Below, piece after piece: positions 1 through 8,944 of a stretch of 64,000 bases of DNA (its first letter is position 1; every line of letters begins with the position of its first letter). A model generated the notes under the pieces. It saw only the letters and a list, made by a program, of their open reading frames with translations. It searched no databases and was not told the DNA's origin. Both the position numbers and the translations under genes were made by a program. Origin of the DNA: Sulfurospirillum diekertiae (GTDB lineage: Bacteria > Campylobacterota > Campylobacteria > Campylobacterales > Sulfurospirillaceae); NCBI RefSeq assembly GCF_002162315.1, contig NZ_CP021416.1, forward strand, positions 1,066,207 to 1,130,206. The letters are read 5' to 3'.

Positions 1-7
1 TTTTTTT

Positions 8-1222
8 ATGACACAGGAGTTTTTATGGATCAATGATTTTATAAAAATAATCAGTGTACAAGGATTTCATATTACCTTTTTACTTTTTACAATTTCTTTT
101 TTAAATCTCAAATCTCTGCCTTCATTATTCATCAAATTGATATATTTATTCTACATTATTTCTTTCATAGCATTTTTGTTTCTTGGGCTCAGAAATTCAT
201 TTCAAAGTATTGCTTATATAGCAGGAATATTGATTCCTCTGTTTTGGGTATTTATAGGTTTTATAGCTTTGCATCGGAACGTTATATTTGCAAAATTATA
301 TCTTATTGGGCTATTTGGATTTTATATTGGTGTGCTGCTTTTTTGGTTGATGCAGCTAGGTCTTATTGATGTCCCAAGTCTAGGTAAAAATGTTCTTTTA
401 TTAGGCAGTACATGGGAAATGATTATTTTTACATGTATGTTAATTTTCAAAACAAAACTAATGAAAGCAGAAAATCTTGTCATGAAGGCTCATCTGCTAG
501 CGGTCGAAAAGGAACGTATGTGTCAATCGCGTTATGCTTCTATTGGAAGGACAATTGGTAATATTGCCCATCAATGGAAGCAACCTTTAAATGCACTTGG
601 TACCATATTAACGCATATGAAATGTAGTTTTATTGTCGAGCAAAAAGTGAAAAAAAAAGAGTTAGTTCAAGATGTTGATATGAGTTTTGAAATAGTGCAA
701 CATCTTTCTGAAACCATTAATACATTTTATAGTTTTCTCTTGAAGCCGTATGCGCATACAAATAAATTTTCTGTTGAAGAAGAATTAAAATCAATCAAGA
801 AAATTCTAGATTACGCATTTAAAAACGATGGGATACAAATGAGCTTTTATATTAGTTCAGATGCTTATATTGAAGGAAATTCAAATGAATTTGCTCAGTG
901 TATTTTAAATATCTTATTTAATGCAAAAGATCAATTTTATGGTTTAGTACAGGAAAATGCACATATTGATGTTTATATTGATACAGCGGAAGAAATGTGT
1001 CATATTTCTATTCAAGATAATGCTGGAGGCATTACTATTTATCCTATTGAACGTATCTTTGAGTTTAATGTTTCTTCAAAAGAAGAGAGTGCGGGCATAG
1101 GATTATTTATTTGTAAAGATATTATTGAAAGCCGCTTTAACGGAAAGATACGAGCAGAGAATAAAGAGGGTGGTGCTTGTTTTATCATTACGCTACCTAT
1201 TATGTATCCAAAATTAGATTGA
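8..1222 (+). CDS. 7TM-DISM-type sensor histidine kinase, probably missing its N-terminus
   Basis: Membrane sensor kinase. The first ~150 residues form several hydrophobic helices and end in an 'LLLGSTWEMIIF' segment typical of 7TMR-DISM transmembrane modules. A kinase core follows with the H-box HQWKQPLN (around residue 190) and an ATPase domain with N-box (NILFNAKDQ) and G-boxes (DNAGG, GIGLF). The 7TM module looks incomplete: the extracellular sensing domain and first helices are not here. The frame is open through the T-run that begins the window, so the visible ATG is probably internal, or the gene is broken at that homopolymer. It is not clearly co-transcribed with the response regulator that follows on the opposite strand. 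The signal sensed is unknown. Confidence 0.75.
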   Translation: MTQEFLWINDFIKIISVQGFHITFLLFTISFLNLKSLPSLFIKLIYLFYIISFIAFLFLGLRNSFQSIAYIAGILIPLFWVFIGFIALHRNVIFAKLYLIGLFGFYIGVLLFWLMQLGLIDVPSLGKNVLLLGSTWEMIIFTCMLIFKTKLMKAENLVMKAHLLAVEKERMCQSRYASIGRTIGNIAHQWKQPLNALGTILTHMKCSFIVEQKVKKKELVQDVDMSFEIVQHLSETINTFYSFLLKPYAHTNKFSVEEELKSIKKILDYAFKNDGIQMSFYISSDAYIEGNSNEFAQCILNILFNAKDQFYGLVQENAHIDVYIDTAEEMCHISIQDNAGGITIYPIERIFEFNVSSKEESAGIGLFICKDIIESRFNGKIRAENKEGGACFIITLPIMYPKLD

Positions 1223-1278
1223 TCGCAATTTCTTGACCAGCTTTATTTTAGATACCAAGAAAAAAAGAACGCAAAAAA

Positions 1279-1950
1279 CTATTTATAGTCAATTTTTATT
1301 TGATAGCCAATGCCATTAATGTTTTCAAAAAAATCAGCTTCACAGATTTCTCTGATTCGATAAATCACCATTTGAAGTTTTTTGAGATTGATCTCATCGT
1401 GCCAAAGGGTCATATAGAGTTGTTCGTAGCTTACACAACTATTTTTATGATCACAAAGTGTCTGAATGAGTTTTAATGCATTGGACCCAAGTTTGATGAT
1501 TTCACCACTTTTATACAATAAATTTGTTTCGTGGTTAAAATAAAATCCCCCTACAATTTTACTGATTTTAGTTCCATTGAGATGATTTTGTTTGGCATTT
1601 AAGAGTGAAATAATTGCGACAATTTCTCTTTCATTGTAAGGTTTGATAATGTAACCATCCGCTTTTGCATCCATAGCATAGCTTATCATCTCGTCATCGG
1701 CATAGGCTGTTGTAAAAACTATGGAACAGTTACTAATATTTCGAATATCAATAGCGACTTCACAACCACTTTTGGGACCTTTAATCATGATGTCCATTAA
1801 AATTAAATGAGGATTGTATTTGCGTATACTCTCTAAAGCATCTAAGCCATTATCAACAATATCAACAACACTCCAACCCTTTTTCTCCAAAATCATTTTA
1901 AGATATTCAGCCGCTATTAATTCATCTTCAACAATCAATATTCTATACAT
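1279..1950 (-). CDS. response regulator, receiver plus winged-helix output domain
   Basis: A 223-residue two-component response regulator. Residues 1-120 are a receiver domain with the acidic pair ED (9-10), phospho-acceptor Asp53 (LILMDIM), the TT switch region and Lys in the YIIKPY motif. The C-terminal ~90 residues resemble an OmpR/PhoB-type winged helix (LWHDEINLKKLQMVIYRIR), so it probably acts as a transcription factor. Its start overlaps the end of the upstream histidine kinase by 8 nt, which indicates translational coupling and a cognate pair. The target genes are unknown. Confidence 0.85.
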   Translation of the reverse strand: MYRILIVEDELIAAEYLKMILEKKGWSVVDIVDNGLDALESIRKYNPHLILMDIMIKGPKSGCEVAIDIRNISNCSIVFTTAYADDEMISYAMDAKADGYIIKPYNEREIVAIISLLNAKQNHLNGTKISKIVGGFYFNHETNLLYKSGEIIKLGSNALKLIQTLCDHKNSCVSYEQLYMTLWHDEINLKKLQMVIYRIREICEADFFENINGIGYQIKIDYK

Positions 1951-3110
1951 GTGCGTTTCTCTTATATATTATTTTGTAGCATAATCCATGGTTATGAGAG
2001 ATTTTTAGAGTTCCTTTTAATTGTTTAACATTTAAATCGACTAGTTTTAGACCAAAATTTTGCGTATCTTTTTGATTATATCCTCGTCCATTGTCAAAAT
2101 ATGTTAATAAAATATTGTTTTTGTGGCTGTTTAAAACAATAATTATTTTTGGATTTTTGATATCTTTAAACGCATATTTAATACTGTTGGTGACCAATTC
2201 ATTGACAATTAAGCCTATAGGAATAACTTCATTCAGCGAAAGCTCTATTTCTTGAGATTTAAAGACGATTTTGACACGGTCACTAATGGTACTTTGGATA
2301 TTTAAATATAATTTTTCTATAAAGCGCTTGGCATTCACTTTTTCAAGATCATTCGAAACATACAGCATTGAATGAACCATCGCCATAGCATCGATTCTAT
2401 TTTTACTTGCTTGAATAGCATTCTTAGTCTTTTCATCTTCTTTTTCTGCTTGGATAGCAAGGATAGAAGAGACCAGATTTAAATTATTTTTAACTCTATG
2501 ATGTATCTCATTGTAGAGTAAATCTTTTTTATAATTTGAGTTAATAAGTCTTTTATAGGCATCAATACGAGTGGTTTCATAATAAATGGCAAAGACAAAG
2601 ACAATAGCTAATATAGATAAAAAATTTGAAATAGCCTCATTATTATATAAAAAAGCACTCATACTAAAAAGCGTCTTGATAATAAACATGATAAAAAAAG
2701 AGTAACAGCGTTAAAATAAGTAAAAATATGCCGCTAAAGATCAGTCCCCTTTTCCAACTAAAAAGGGAAAAAATACTCAATATAAAAGGGAATATAAACC
2801 CAGGTGTATAATCATCAAAATGAAAAATAAAGACGACTGCAATCATTTCTATGGAGAGTACGATTAATATAGAATACGAGGCAAGATCATATTTGCCTTT
2901 TCTATAAAAGATAAAAAAGGATAAAGCTACGAGCACAAACATCGTTATTGTCAATGGGATGATTTGGTAATTCTGATAGTAGGTATCCAAAATGGTATGG
3001 GTAAGGAAGACAAAAAAGCATACGGCATGAATAACCAATATAATTTTTTTTCTTCTTTCCTCTGTGGCTTTTTTGATTTCGGCGCTAAATGGTAAATTTG
3101 ATGCTTTCAT
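1943..3110 (-). CDS. membrane histidine kinase (HisKA_2 type), frameshifted in an A7/T7 run
   Basis: Two overlapping frames give one gene if a single base is removed from the homopolymer at 2693-2699; the restored product is 388 residues. The N-terminal part has about six hydrophobic helices. The second part carries a HisKA_2 dimerisation/phospho-acceptor motif (YNEIHHRVKNNL) and a HATPase with the N-box LIVNELVTNSIKYAF. It is upstream of and overlaps the response regulator gene, so the two form a two-component pair. As read, the upstream frame stops just after the last helix and the kinase part starts at an internal ATG. Whether the break is real or a base-calling error cannot be told from one sequence. 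Confidence 0.75.
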
Positions 3111-3336
3111 AATTTAAATTTAGCAAGTTTTAACTTAAATCATACACAGTAAAGAATTTATAATATAATGTGACCAGAATGTGGTTTTTCCTTTATATAA
3201 TTATTTGAAGAAAGCATATATTTTAGGATTGTATGCTTTAAATGTACTTCAAAGTGCATGCCTAAAAGCCTGTTTGATATATAGCTATTCAGTATATCAA
3301 TAATGTTGTACAAAAAATAATGTAATGGAGGTTGAC
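3111..3336 (+). promoter_or_regulatory. intergenic leader upstream of the tolC-like gene with a candidate hairpin
   Basis: No gene is visible here on either strand. On the plus strand there are TATAAT-like boxes near 3156-3166. A long interrupted inverted repeat follows: TTTTAGG (3221-3227) with CCTAAAA (3261-3267), and ATGC (3233-3236) with GCAT (3256-3259). It would fold in the 5' leader of the secretion operon. Its function is unknown. Confidence 0.35.
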
Positions 3337-4743
3337 ATGTTAGGTAGTTCAAAAAAGAGACTGGTTCGTCTTATAGTGATCCCTTTTTGTTTTGCAGGAG
3401 CGAGTACGCTCAATGCTTTGACGCTTCAAGAAGGTCTTGATGAAGTTCTTGCAACGCATCCAGTTGTTCAAGAGAGGTTGCATAATTATCAATCAACCCT
3501 TGAAGATCTTCGTGTGACGGAGTCACAATATCTTCCATCACTTGATTATGCAGGGGATTTTTCGAGAGCAAAGACAAATAGCCCTTCTACAAACTTTCAA
3601 AGTGTTTCACTCTCAAGTTACGAGCATTCATTGCAATTAACTCAAAATCTTTTCAATGGATTTGGTACGCTTTATGAAGCAGATTATCAAAAAGCACGTA
3701 TTTTGGCAGCAGCAAATAATTACATTGAAAATGCCAATGATGTCGCCTTGAGCTTTATTACTCAGTATATTGCTGTTCTTAAAGCACGAGATACACTTGC
3801 GATTGCAAAAGAAAGTGTTTCTTTCCATGAAGAAGTTTTGCATAAAGTCAAAAAATTATTTGACTCAGGTTCAACAACACGTTCAGAATTTGAAAAGATA
3901 GACACTTCTTTATCATTAGCACAGTCTAACTATATCGTTGCTCAAAACAACCTTGAAGATGCACAGTTTAACTTTGAGCGTGTATTGGGTCGTTATGTAA
4001 AAGCAGATGAGTTAGAAAAAGTCTCTTTCTCCGGAACACTTCCTGCTAGCGAAGATGAAATGAAAGAGTTTGCACGCCAATATAACCCATCAGTTTTAGT
4101 AAGTCATTATAATATTAAAGCAGCAGAAGCACAACGTCAAGCAGCTTATAAAAATTACTACCCAAAAATTGATGCATACGCTCGTAAAAGCTGGGCAGAT
4201 GATATCAGCGGAATAGATGGAAAAGATGACAGAAGTGCCGTAGGCATCAAAATTTCTTATAATCTTTACCGCGGTGGCGCAGATGAAGCTCAAATTGCTA
4301 AAAGCATGACACAAATTTCACGTGAGCAAGATAACAAACGTGATGTCATCCGTAAACTTGATGAGCAAGGAAGACTTTCATGGAGTGCTAAAACTTACAT
4401 TACACAACAACTTGATTATCTTGTAAAATATTCTAAAACCAGTGCAAAAACTCTTGAACTTTATCAACAAGAGTATGACTTAGGCCGCAGAACATTGCTA
4501 GATCTTTTAGTCGCGCAAAATGACTATGTTTCTGCTCGTACACAAGTTATCAAGGCTCAAAATGATTTACTCTTTTCAAATTATCGTATTTTAGATGCAA
4601 TGGGCACTATGGTACAAAATGTTCTTGGTTCAAAAGCCCTAGATTATACAAAACGTGTCAGGCTAGATGTTGTGGATGGCAAATTAGATCATGACAGTAA
4701 TCTTGGTACACTTCTTTTTGAAAAGCGTGACACAAACGAATAA
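3337..4743 (+). CDS. TolC-family outer membrane protein of a type I secretion system
   Basis: About 468 residues. An N-terminal signal sequence (LIVIPFCFAGASTLNA) is followed by two repeats of the outer membrane efflux protein family, rich in long helices with NY, QN and LF patterns. It would supply the outer membrane channel for the ABC exporter and HlyD adaptor that follow directly, as LapE does in Lap systems. The ATG at 3337 was chosen because GGAGG lies 5-6 nt upstream; an ATG at 3325 overlaps that ribosome binding site. The ABC gene starts 11 nt downstream, so an operon is likely. Confidence 0.88.
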   Translation: MLGSSKKRLVRLIVIPFCFAGASTLNALTLQEGLDEVLATHPVVQERLHNYQSTLEDLRVTESQYLPSLDYAGDFSRAKTNSPSTNFQSVSLSSYEHSLQLTQNLFNGFGTLYEADYQKARILAAANNYIENANDVALSFITQYIAVLKARDTLAIAKESVSFHEEVLHKVKKLFDSGSTTRSEFEKIDTSLSLAQSNYIVAQNNLEDAQFNFERVLGRYVKADELEKVSFSGTLPASEDEMKEFARQYNPSVLVSHYNIKAAEAQRQAAYKNYYPKIDAYARKSWADDISGIDGKDDRSAVGIKISYNLYRGGADEAQIAKSMTQISREQDNKRDVIRKLDEQGRLSWSAKTYITQQLDYLVKYSKTSAKTLELYQQEYDLGRRTLLDLLVAQNDYVSARTQVIKAQNDLLFSNYRILDAMGTMVQNVLGSKALDYTKRVRLDVVDGKLDHDSNLGTLLFEKRDTNE

Positions 4744-4754
4744 AAGGTTATTTG

Positions 4755-6954
4755 ATGATGGGGCCAAACGATAATGATCATGGTGGTGAGCAAAGGATAG
4801 AGGATCCTCAAGGGTTGGCTTTTTCGATCGATCCTTTGCTTCAATGTCTTGTACTTTTTACACAACTTTACCATAAGCCTTTTAGCGCTGAAGCATTGAT
4901 GGCAGGCTTGCCTCTCTCTCCTAATGAAGAGACGCAAGGCCTGTACAATCTTAAGCAATCTAAAGGGCTTTTTGCGCGTGCAGCAAGTAGAGCAGGTTTG
5001 AAAAGCACGCTTGTCACGAAAAAGATTTCAGATATCTCTTCCTTGCAGTTGCCAATTATTTTACTACTTAAAAATTCTCAGGCGTGTATTTTACACTCTT
5101 TCAATGAGGATCATACGACCTGCAAAATTGTTTTGCCGGGCATTGAAGCTATTGAAGAGGTCATCTCCGTTGAAGCATTAACGTCAGAGTATACAGGGTT
5201 TGCTTTCCTTATTAAGAGACCTTTTGTATATGATGAGCATGACTCATTGACACTTAATGTTAAAAATAACCATTGGTTTTGGGACACCTTAAAACTTTCG
5301 ACAGGGTTTTATCGGGATGTTTTATATGCTACAGTTTTGATTAATCTTTTTGTATTGATCAGTCCTTTATTTACCATGAGTGTTTACGATAGGGTTATTC
5401 CTAACAATGCAACGGAAACGCTTTGGGTATTTGCGTCAGGTGTTTTAGTGGTTTATACATTGGATACCTTTTTGAAATTTGCTAGAGCGATTTTGTTAGA
5501 ACGTGCTGGTAAAAAAAGCGATGTTATTATGTCCTCGATTGTCTTTGAAAAAGTGCTCGACCTTCAAATGGCTTCGCATCCAAAATCAGTCGGTTCGTTT
5601 GCGAGTAACCTTAAAGACTTTGATATGATTCGCTCTTTTTTAACCAATGCAACATTGACAGTGCTTGTGGATATGCCTTTTGCGCTTCTTTTCTTATGTG
5701 TTATAGGCTATATTGGCGGTTGGATGGTCGTTGTACCTCTTCTTATGATGATTGTTATTTTAGGATACACTTTTTTTTATGCGTCATATGTTACGTGAAA
5801 GCATTGAGGAATCTCACAAAGCTGCTGCTGCTAAGAGTTCTATTTTGGTAGAGACTCTTCAAAATATTGAAACCCTTAAAACACTAGGTGTTACAGGTCA
5901 TATGCAGTGGGCATGGGAAGAAGCTACGGGTGAAATTGCTCAAAAAAGTTTGAGATCTCGTATGATATCAACTTCTATTTCAACGATTACAGGCTTTTTA
6001 GTTCAATTAACCACTGTTTTACTGGTTATTGTGGGAGTTTATCTCATCGGACAACATGATTTGTCCATGGGTGGGCTTATTGGTATTATTATTATCTCGT
6101 CGCGAACGGTTGCTCCTATGGGTCAAGCGGCATCTTTGATCGCCAATTATTCAGATGCAAAATCAGCCTATGATGTGATTAATAATATCATTTCTCAACC
6201 CTCTGAGCGTCCAAATGGCAAGAAGTTTATCACACGTCCGGCTCTACAAGGTGAGGTAGAATTTCGCGATGTTACTTTTTCATACGATGCCAATGAGCAT
6301 CAATCTTTAAAAAATATCTCCTTTAAACTTAAACCAAAGGAAAAAGTTGCCATTATCGGACGCATTGGTTCAGGTAAAAGCACGATCGCAAAACTCTTGC
6401 TTCATTTGTATGAGCCACAAAGTGGGTCTATTTTTATCGATGGTATTGATATTAATCAAATTGATCCTATTGATTTACGCAAAAATATCTCTTATGTTTC
6501 CCAAGATATTAATCTTTTTAAGGGGAGTGCTAAAGACAATATTGTATACCGTTCTTCTCGTGTTGGAGATGAGCAGATGCTACGTGCTTCCATGATCTCA
6601 GGGGCGGATGAATTTATTAAACGACATCCCTTGGGGTATGAAATGCTTATTGGAGAACGTGGTATGGGGCTTTCGGGAGGGCAGAGACAAAGTATTGGAA
6701 TCGCAAGAGCTATTTTATTTGAATCACCTATTATTCTCATGGATGAACCGACCAATGCAATGGATCAGCTCAGCGAAGCACGACTAATTGCCAATCTCAA
6801 AAGTTATATTGAGGATAAAACAGCCATTTTTGTAACACAAAAAAATACTCTTTTAGAACTTGTTGATCGTATTATTGTTATGCACGAAGGACAAATTTAT
6901 CTGGATGGTCCTAAAAATGAAGTTTTAGCGAAATTATCAGGGAAAAGTCTATGA
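4755..6954 (+). CDS. LapB-like type I secretion ABC exporter, frameshifted at T8
   Basis: The restored product is ~732 residues. The N-terminal ~150 residues resemble a C39-like domain of LapB-type exporters (DPLLQCLVLF, AGLPL). Six transmembrane helices follow, then an ATPase with Walker A (GRIGSGKST), signature LSGGQRQ and Walker B (IILMDEPTN). As written, the frame breaks at the T8 run 5771-5778: the first frame stops shortly after, and the second opens at ATGCGTCAT. Removing one T joins them through the usual linker (RESIEESHKAAAAK). It moves the giant adhesin across the inner membrane. It overlaps the HlyD gene by ATGA (6951-6954). If the break were real, secretion of the adhesin would be lost. 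Confidence 0.85.
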
Positions 6955-8285
6955 GTAAAAAAATATTTTCATTTGATGCTCGTGACTATGCATTTATGCG
7001 CAGTCTTTCGGCTGCTGTCTTGGAAGAAAATCCTAAACAGTTTCGTTGGGTTATCTTTTTTTGGGTTTTTAGTGTGACACTCTTTCTAATCTGGGCTTCA
7101 TTTTCTCCGATTGATGAAATCGTTAGAGGTGAGGGTAAAGTGGTACCTGGTGGAGAAAATCAAATGATACAACATTTGGAAGGTGGTATTTTAGAAGATA
7201 TTTTAGTTAAAGAGGGTGAAACGGTTAAAGTAGATCAAGTTTTGCTCAAAGTTAATAATTTAAAATCAGCTTCTACGTATGAGAGTATGGGCTATAAAGC
7301 AGCGCAACTTCGAGCAAAAATGGTACGTCTGAAAGCTGAAATTACCAACACGGCGTTTATGCCTTCTGCAGAGGATATGAAAGAAATCCCTGAGCAGATT
7401 TTACAAGAGAGAAATCTTTTTACATCAAATAGAGATCGTCTTAATGCACAACTCTCTGGACTTAATGAGCAATATGTGCAAAAGAAAAATGATAAATTAG
7501 AAACTCAAGGGCGTATTACAGAACAGAAAAAAGCACTCACTTACATTAAAGAGGAGGTTAAAATATCCGCACCTTTAGTCGAGCAGGGCGTTAAATCAAA
7601 AGTAGATTTTTTAAAGCTACAAAGAGAACTCAGTAGCCTCGAAGAGCGTTGCAATGGAATGATAGCTTCTATGCCAAGGCTGGATGCGGCTATCTCTGAA
7701 ATCGAAAATAAGATGCAAGAAGTGCGTTCTGAATTTACGACAAAAGCTCAATTAGAGCTCAATGATGCTCAAACGGAATTTAATCGTATTACTGCAGAAA
7801 GCGCTTCTTATGCAGACCAAGTGGTTCGAACAACAATCAAATCACCTATTAATGGGGTTGTTCAAAAAATTTATGTCAATACCATTGGAGGTGTTATCAA
7901 ACCAGGTGATAATCTGATAGAAATTGTTCCAACGGAAGATGGTCTTTTGGCGGAGGTTAAGGTAAAACCTTCAGATATTGCGTTTTTGTATCCAGGACAA
8001 GAAGCGATTGTCAAAGTAACTGCATATGATTTTGCAATTTACGGTTCACTCAAAGGTAAAGTAGTGACTATCAGTCCAGATTCTATGACGGACAAACGCG
8101 ATAATACCTATTACATTGTGAGGGTTCAAACGGATAAAAAATATTTTGGAACAGAGGCCAAACCACTCAATATAACTCCCGGTATGACACTCAATGTCGA
8201 TATTATCACAGGTAAAAAAACAGTCATGCAGTACATCTTAAAGCCGATTTTAAAAGCGAAACAATACATGTTTACGGAGCGATAA
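6951..8285 (+). CDS. HlyD/LapC-family membrane fusion protein
   Basis: 444 residues. A short cytoplasmic N-terminus precedes one membrane helix (about residues 34-53, FFWVFSVTLFLIWASF). Then come a lipoyl half-motif (GKVVPGGENQMIQHLEGGIL), a long coiled coil, the second lipoyl half (IKSPINGVVQKIYV) and a beta-barrel C-terminus ending in a conserved region (ITPGMTLNVDIITGKKTV). It bridges the inner membrane ABC exporter and the TolC-like channel. Its start codon overlaps the exporter stop (ATGA), which indicates translational coupling. Confidence 0.9.
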   Translation: MSKKIFSFDARDYAFMRSLSAAVLEENPKQFRWVIFFWVFSVTLFLIWASFSPIDEIVRGEGKVVPGGENQMIQHLEGGILEDILVKEGETVKVDQVLLKVNNLKSASTYESMGYKAAQLRAKMVRLKAEITNTAFMPSAEDMKEIPEQILQERNLFTSNRDRLNAQLSGLNEQYVQKKNDKLETQGRITEQKKALTYIKEEVKISAPLVEQGVKSKVDFLKLQRELSSLEERCNGMIASMPRLDAAISEIENKMQEVRSEFTTKAQLELNDAQTEFNRITAESASYADQVVRTTIKSPINGVVQKIYVNTIGGVIKPGDNLIEIVPTEDGLLAEVKVKPSDIAFLYPGQEAIVKVTAYDFAIYGSLKGKVVTISPDSMTDKRDNTYYIVRVQTDKKYFGTEAKPLNITPGMTLNVDIITGKKTVMQYILKPILKAKQYMFTER

Positions 8286-8286
8286 A

Positions 8287-8868
8287 ATGACACTTTATAT
8301 TATTTCAAAAAATACAATTTTACAAAAAAGATGGTCAACTATTTTATCTGCATTTCATCCTATTTTTAGAGAATCGCTTCCTTCTTCGTTAGGGAGTGAT
8401 TCTATGATCATGATTCATGATGCTGTTTTATACCAATTAAATGATGAGCAAAAAAAGAGACTCTTTACTTTACATGTAATGGTTCTTTCTACAACACCAA
8501 CCTTTGAACAAGCACGCTTAATGTTGACATTAGGCGCCAAAGGATATGGCAATACGATGATGCATGAGTCTTACTTAGTCTCAGCATGTCAGGCAATACA
8601 AGAAGGCAATATTTGGTTATCACCCGAATACATAAACCTGATGATTCAAGAACTCCCTACGATGCCTAAAAAAGCGATAAATCCACTGGAATCCCTTAGC
8701 CATCGAGAGGCTGAAGTGGCTATTTTACTCTCACAAGGTGATTCTCACAAAGAGATCGCTGAAAAATTAAATATTACTGTTCGTACGGTAAAAGCGCATG
8801 CGACGGCTATTTATTCTCAATTAAATATCAAGGATCGACTTGCCCTTGCTCTTTTAGTTCGAAAGTAG
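8287..8868 (+). CDS. LuxR-family transcriptional regulator
   Basis: 193 residues. The C-terminal ~60 residues (LSHREAEVAILLSQGDSHKEIAEKL..TVRTVKAH) are a LuxR/FixJ helix-turn-helix. The N-terminal half has a receiver-like fold pattern but lacks the usual phospho-acceptor sequence, so it may not be phosphorylated. It begins 1 nt after the HlyD stop and is followed by the adhesin gene, placing it inside the secretion operon. A role in controlling adhesin expression is an inference from position. Confidence 0.82.
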   Translation: MTLYIISKNTILQKRWSTILSAFHPIFRESLPSSLGSDSMIMIHDAVLYQLNDEQKKRLFTLHVMVLSTTPTFEQARLMLTLGAKGYGNTMMHESYLVSACQAIQEGNIWLSPEYINLMIQELPTMPKKAINPLESLSHREAEVAILLSQGDSHKEIAEKLNITVRTVKAHATAIYSQLNIKDRLALALLVRK

Positions 8869-8944
8869 TACCTAAGTACACTAGTATTGCCTTTTTATCT
8901 TTGTTAGAATTATTTTAGAAAAATTTTCTATCAAAGGATACATA
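8869..8944 (+). promoter_or_regulatory. promoter/operator region of the giant adhesin
   Basis: A 76-nt gap between the LuxR gene and the adhesin. It contains the perfect inverted repeat TAGAAAA-A-TTTTCTA (8916-8930), an upstream TTAGAAT box and repeated AGTAC words near 8871-8885. AAAGGA lies just upstream of the ATG at 8945. A separate promoter under LuxR control is plausible but not shown. Confidence 0.35.

Noticed and set aside
3158-3352. A 64-codon minus-strand frame upstream of the tolC-like gene
   Set aside because: No ribosome binding site, unlikely composition, overlaps the promoter and leader region.
4752-5798. Active C39 peptidase domain in the exporter
   Set aside because: The N-terminal domain resembles the peptidase-like domain of LapB-type exporters rather than a complete catalytic C39 site, and the substrate has no double-glycine leader.
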